DNA of 64,000 nt, from contig NZ_CP040936.1 in assembly GCF_006352025.1 (NCBI RefSeq), forward strand, positions 1,612,001 to 1,676,000. The letters run 5' to 3'. Under the pieces are notes generated by a model that did not search any database, had not been told where the DNA came from, and saw nothing but the letters and a program-made list of their open reading frames with translations. This stretch comes from Hymenobacter sp. DG01. Its GTDB lineage: Bacteria > Bacteroidota > Bacteroidia > Cytophagales > Hymenobacteraceae. This document shows positions 62,420 to 64,000 of the stretch, piece by piece (the stretch's first letter is position 1; each line of letters opens with the position of its first letter). Both the position numbers and the translations under genes were made by a program.

Positions 62420-64000
62420 ATGCCTTCCTTTTTACAGTGTGCTGGTGCGGCCTTCGGGCTTTTACTTCAAACTACCGCGGCATACGCCCAGATTCCCGTG
62501 TTTTCCTGGGCCTCCGGTGGTGAGAAACCAACCCGTTTTGGGCAGCAGGCTCAGGCGCGCAGCATAGCCACCGATGCCGCCGGTAACACCTACGTAGCAG
62601 GTACATTCCGGGAAACCCTCACCCTTGGTGCCACTACCCTCACCGCTACTGCCGACTATGATGTGTTCGTGGCCAAGCTGGACCCAGCGGGCGTCTATAC
62701 CTGGGCCGTACGGGCCGGGGGAAACGACGAAGACATTGCGACGGCCGTGGCCCTGGATGCGGCCGGCAACGTGTACGTGACCGGGCACACTGAAAGCTAC
62801 CTACCCAGCTTCGGCAATCAGCAGATAGTAAACTCCGGCTACGGCACCCACCTGTTCCTGGCCAAGCTGAGCCCCGAGGGCCAGTGGCTGCGGGTAAGTC
62901 ACTCCAGCGGCGTTAACACCAACAACTTTATTTTCCCGGAAGGGTTGGCTGTGGATGCAGCCGGCAATGCCTACGTGACGGGCGGCTTGCGCTGCTACGA
63001 TGCCACCTTCGGTTCGCACCTTGTCCGTAATGAGGGGGTGTATAATGCTTTTGTGGCTAAGCTTAGTGCCGCCGGCACCTGGGACTGGGCCGTGACCGAA
63101 GGCGGTAGCCGCAGCTACGATTTCGGGCAGGGCATTGGGGTTGACGGCAGCGGCAACGTGTACGTGACCGGCACCTTCGAGGGCGACTTGGCCCGCTTCG
63201 GCACTATACCGCTGCGCCGCGACAACTGGCGCAGCAATATGTTCGTGAGCAAGCTCAACGCGCAGGGCCAGTGGCAGTGGGCCGTGAGCGGAGGAGGCAG
63301 CGCCCAGACGCGGGGCAATGGCCTAGCCGTGGACGCAAGTGGAAATGTATTCGTAACGGGCGCCGTAGCGGGCAAGCAGGCACGGTTTGGCACTGTGCCT
63401 GCTTCCAAAGAAGATGACAGCTTCGACTTGCTGGTGGCCCGGCTGAGTCCTGAGGGCCAGTGGCAGTGGGCCGTGCGCGGCGGCGGACCCGAGCAGGATG
63501 CGGGCCTGGATGTTGCGCTGGACGCTGGGGGTAATGTACTCGTTGCTGGTAATTTCGCCGGAACTCGCGTCTCGTTCGGGTCCCTACCTCCTCTGTCGGC
63601 AGCGGGCCCAACCGATGTAGTGGTGGCGGGCCTTACCGCCGCAGGTAGCTGGCGCTGGGCCGTGGGCAGCGGCGGCCCCGGCGAAGACCTTGCCCTGGCT
63701 ATAGCCAGCAACCCCGCCACGGGTGCCACTCAAGTGGCGGGCACTTTCCAGGGTGCCTCCATTTCCCTGGGCGAAACCCAACTGCCGGGCGGCACGCCGT
63801 ACTATGAGTATTTCGCGGACCGTTTTTTCGTGACCAGCGTTCAGGATTTGGCCCGGCCCGCTGCGGCTACCCTTACCCTTTGGCCCAACCCCAGCCGCGG
63901 TACCGTGTGGGCTACGGGTCTGGAGCCCGATCAGCCGGTGCAGGTGTTCGACGCCCTAGGCCGACTAGTAGCCGCCAACGCCCGGCCCGCCTACGAAGTT
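62420..64000 (+). CDS. Secreted beta-propeller (SBBP-type) protein, cut by window end
   Basis: From the ATG at 62420 an uninterrupted frame of 527 codons runs off the window. A signal peptide (FLQCAGAAFGLLLQTTAAYAQ region) precedes about nine repeats of the type VDAAGNVYVTGxF...FVAKLxxxGxWxWAV, the SBBP/NHL-like propeller pattern. The last visible part, TLTLWPNPSRGTVWATGLEP and VFDALGRLVAANARP, is the type IX secretion sorting domain; perhaps 20-30 residues are missing. It should be exported and anchored at the cell surface. The ligand is not predictable. Confidence 0.9.
   Translation, partial: MPSFLQCAGAAFGLLLQTTAAYAQIPVFSWASGGEKPTRFGQQAQARSIATDAAGNTYVAGTFRETLTLGATTLTATADYDVFVAKLDPAGVYTWAVRAGGNDEDIATAVALDAAGNVYVTGHTESYLPSFGNQQIVNSGYGTHLFLAKLSPEGQWLRVSHSSGVNTNNFIFPEGLAVDAAGNAYVTGGLRCYDATFGSHLVRNEGVYNAFVAKLSAAGTWDWAVTEGGSRSYDFGQGIGVDGSGNVYVTGTFEGDLARFGTIPLRRDNWRSNMFVSKLNAQGQWQWAVSGGGSAQTRGNGLAVDASGNVFVTGAVAGKQARFGTVPASKEDDSFDLLVARLSPEGQWQWAVRGGGPEQDAGLDVALDAGGNVLVAGNFAGTRVSFGSLPPLSAAGPTDVVVAGLTAAGSWRWAVGSGGPGEDLALAIASNPATGATQVAGTFQGASISLGETQLPGGTPYYEYFADRFFVTSVQDLARPAAATLTLWPNPSRGTVWATGLEPDQPVQVFDALGRLVAANARPAYEV

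Overview
The window looks like chromosomal DNA of a GC-rich member of the Bacteroidota, most likely a Hymenobacter-like cytophagale. The evidence is: a secreted beta-propeller protein that appears to end in a type IX secretion (T9SS) sorting domain (window end); families typical of the phylum (DUF4290 beside murA, DUF3109, DUF4846, BatB/BatC, cysteine-poor ribosomal protein L32); promoter-like boxes TAnnTTTG rather than TATAAT; almost no Shine-Dalgarno sequences; and inverted-repeat cassettes between genes. The genus is inferred from overall similarity, not from a marker gene.

Layout. 36-8456: a secreted ConA-like gene broken by an in-frame TGA, a DUF808 membrane protein, phosphate acetyltransferase, a secreted lipoprotein NUC-family nuclease, a YbjJ-like MFS permease and an AI-2E-family membrane protein. 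8553-15485: a HIT protein fused to a NuiA-like nuclease-inhibitor domain, greA, a 2-hydroxyacid/phosphoglycerate dehydrogenase, a small AT-rich membrane ORF, rsmA, leucyl aminopeptidase and pdxA. 15821-21998: a HigA-like regulator, then yceD-rpmF-plsX-fabH-efp-accB-accC, which joins ribosome/translation genes to the start of fatty acid synthesis. 22153-31133: an unknown protein, DUF3109, a GT4 glycosyltransferase, a PcrA/UvrD helicase, DUF4290, murA (Asp in place of the usual catalytic Cys), a DUF4349 lipoprotein and a small four-helix membrane protein. 31042-32133: an agmatinase-family ureohydrolase.

32273-41153 (minus strand) is a compact chemosensory operon. In transcription order it holds a 1456-residue receptor with no membrane segment and eight near-identical 92-residue HAMP units, then CheW, CheY, CheB with a degenerate receiver domain, CheA without P2, and CheC. 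No cheR is present in the window. topA is divergent from it.

44074-64000: DUF4846, a sirtuin without a zinc-cysteine module, a DUF457 membrane protein, a giant phosphoesterase/beta-barrel fusion with several lost metal ligands, a convergent ppx/ppk1 polyphosphate pair, RidA, gyrB, three tRNAs (Arg-TCT, Pro-TGG, Ser-GCT), batB-batC, a thiolase, a YwqK/MORN-repeat protein and the truncated beta-propeller gene.

The observations most worth following are: the NUC nuclease close to a HIT-NuiA fusion; the soluble poly-HAMP chemosensory operon; five genes whose predicted mRNA begins with a stem-loop; several intergenic inverted repeats built alike from unrelated short motifs; and the excess of the heptamer CTACCCC.
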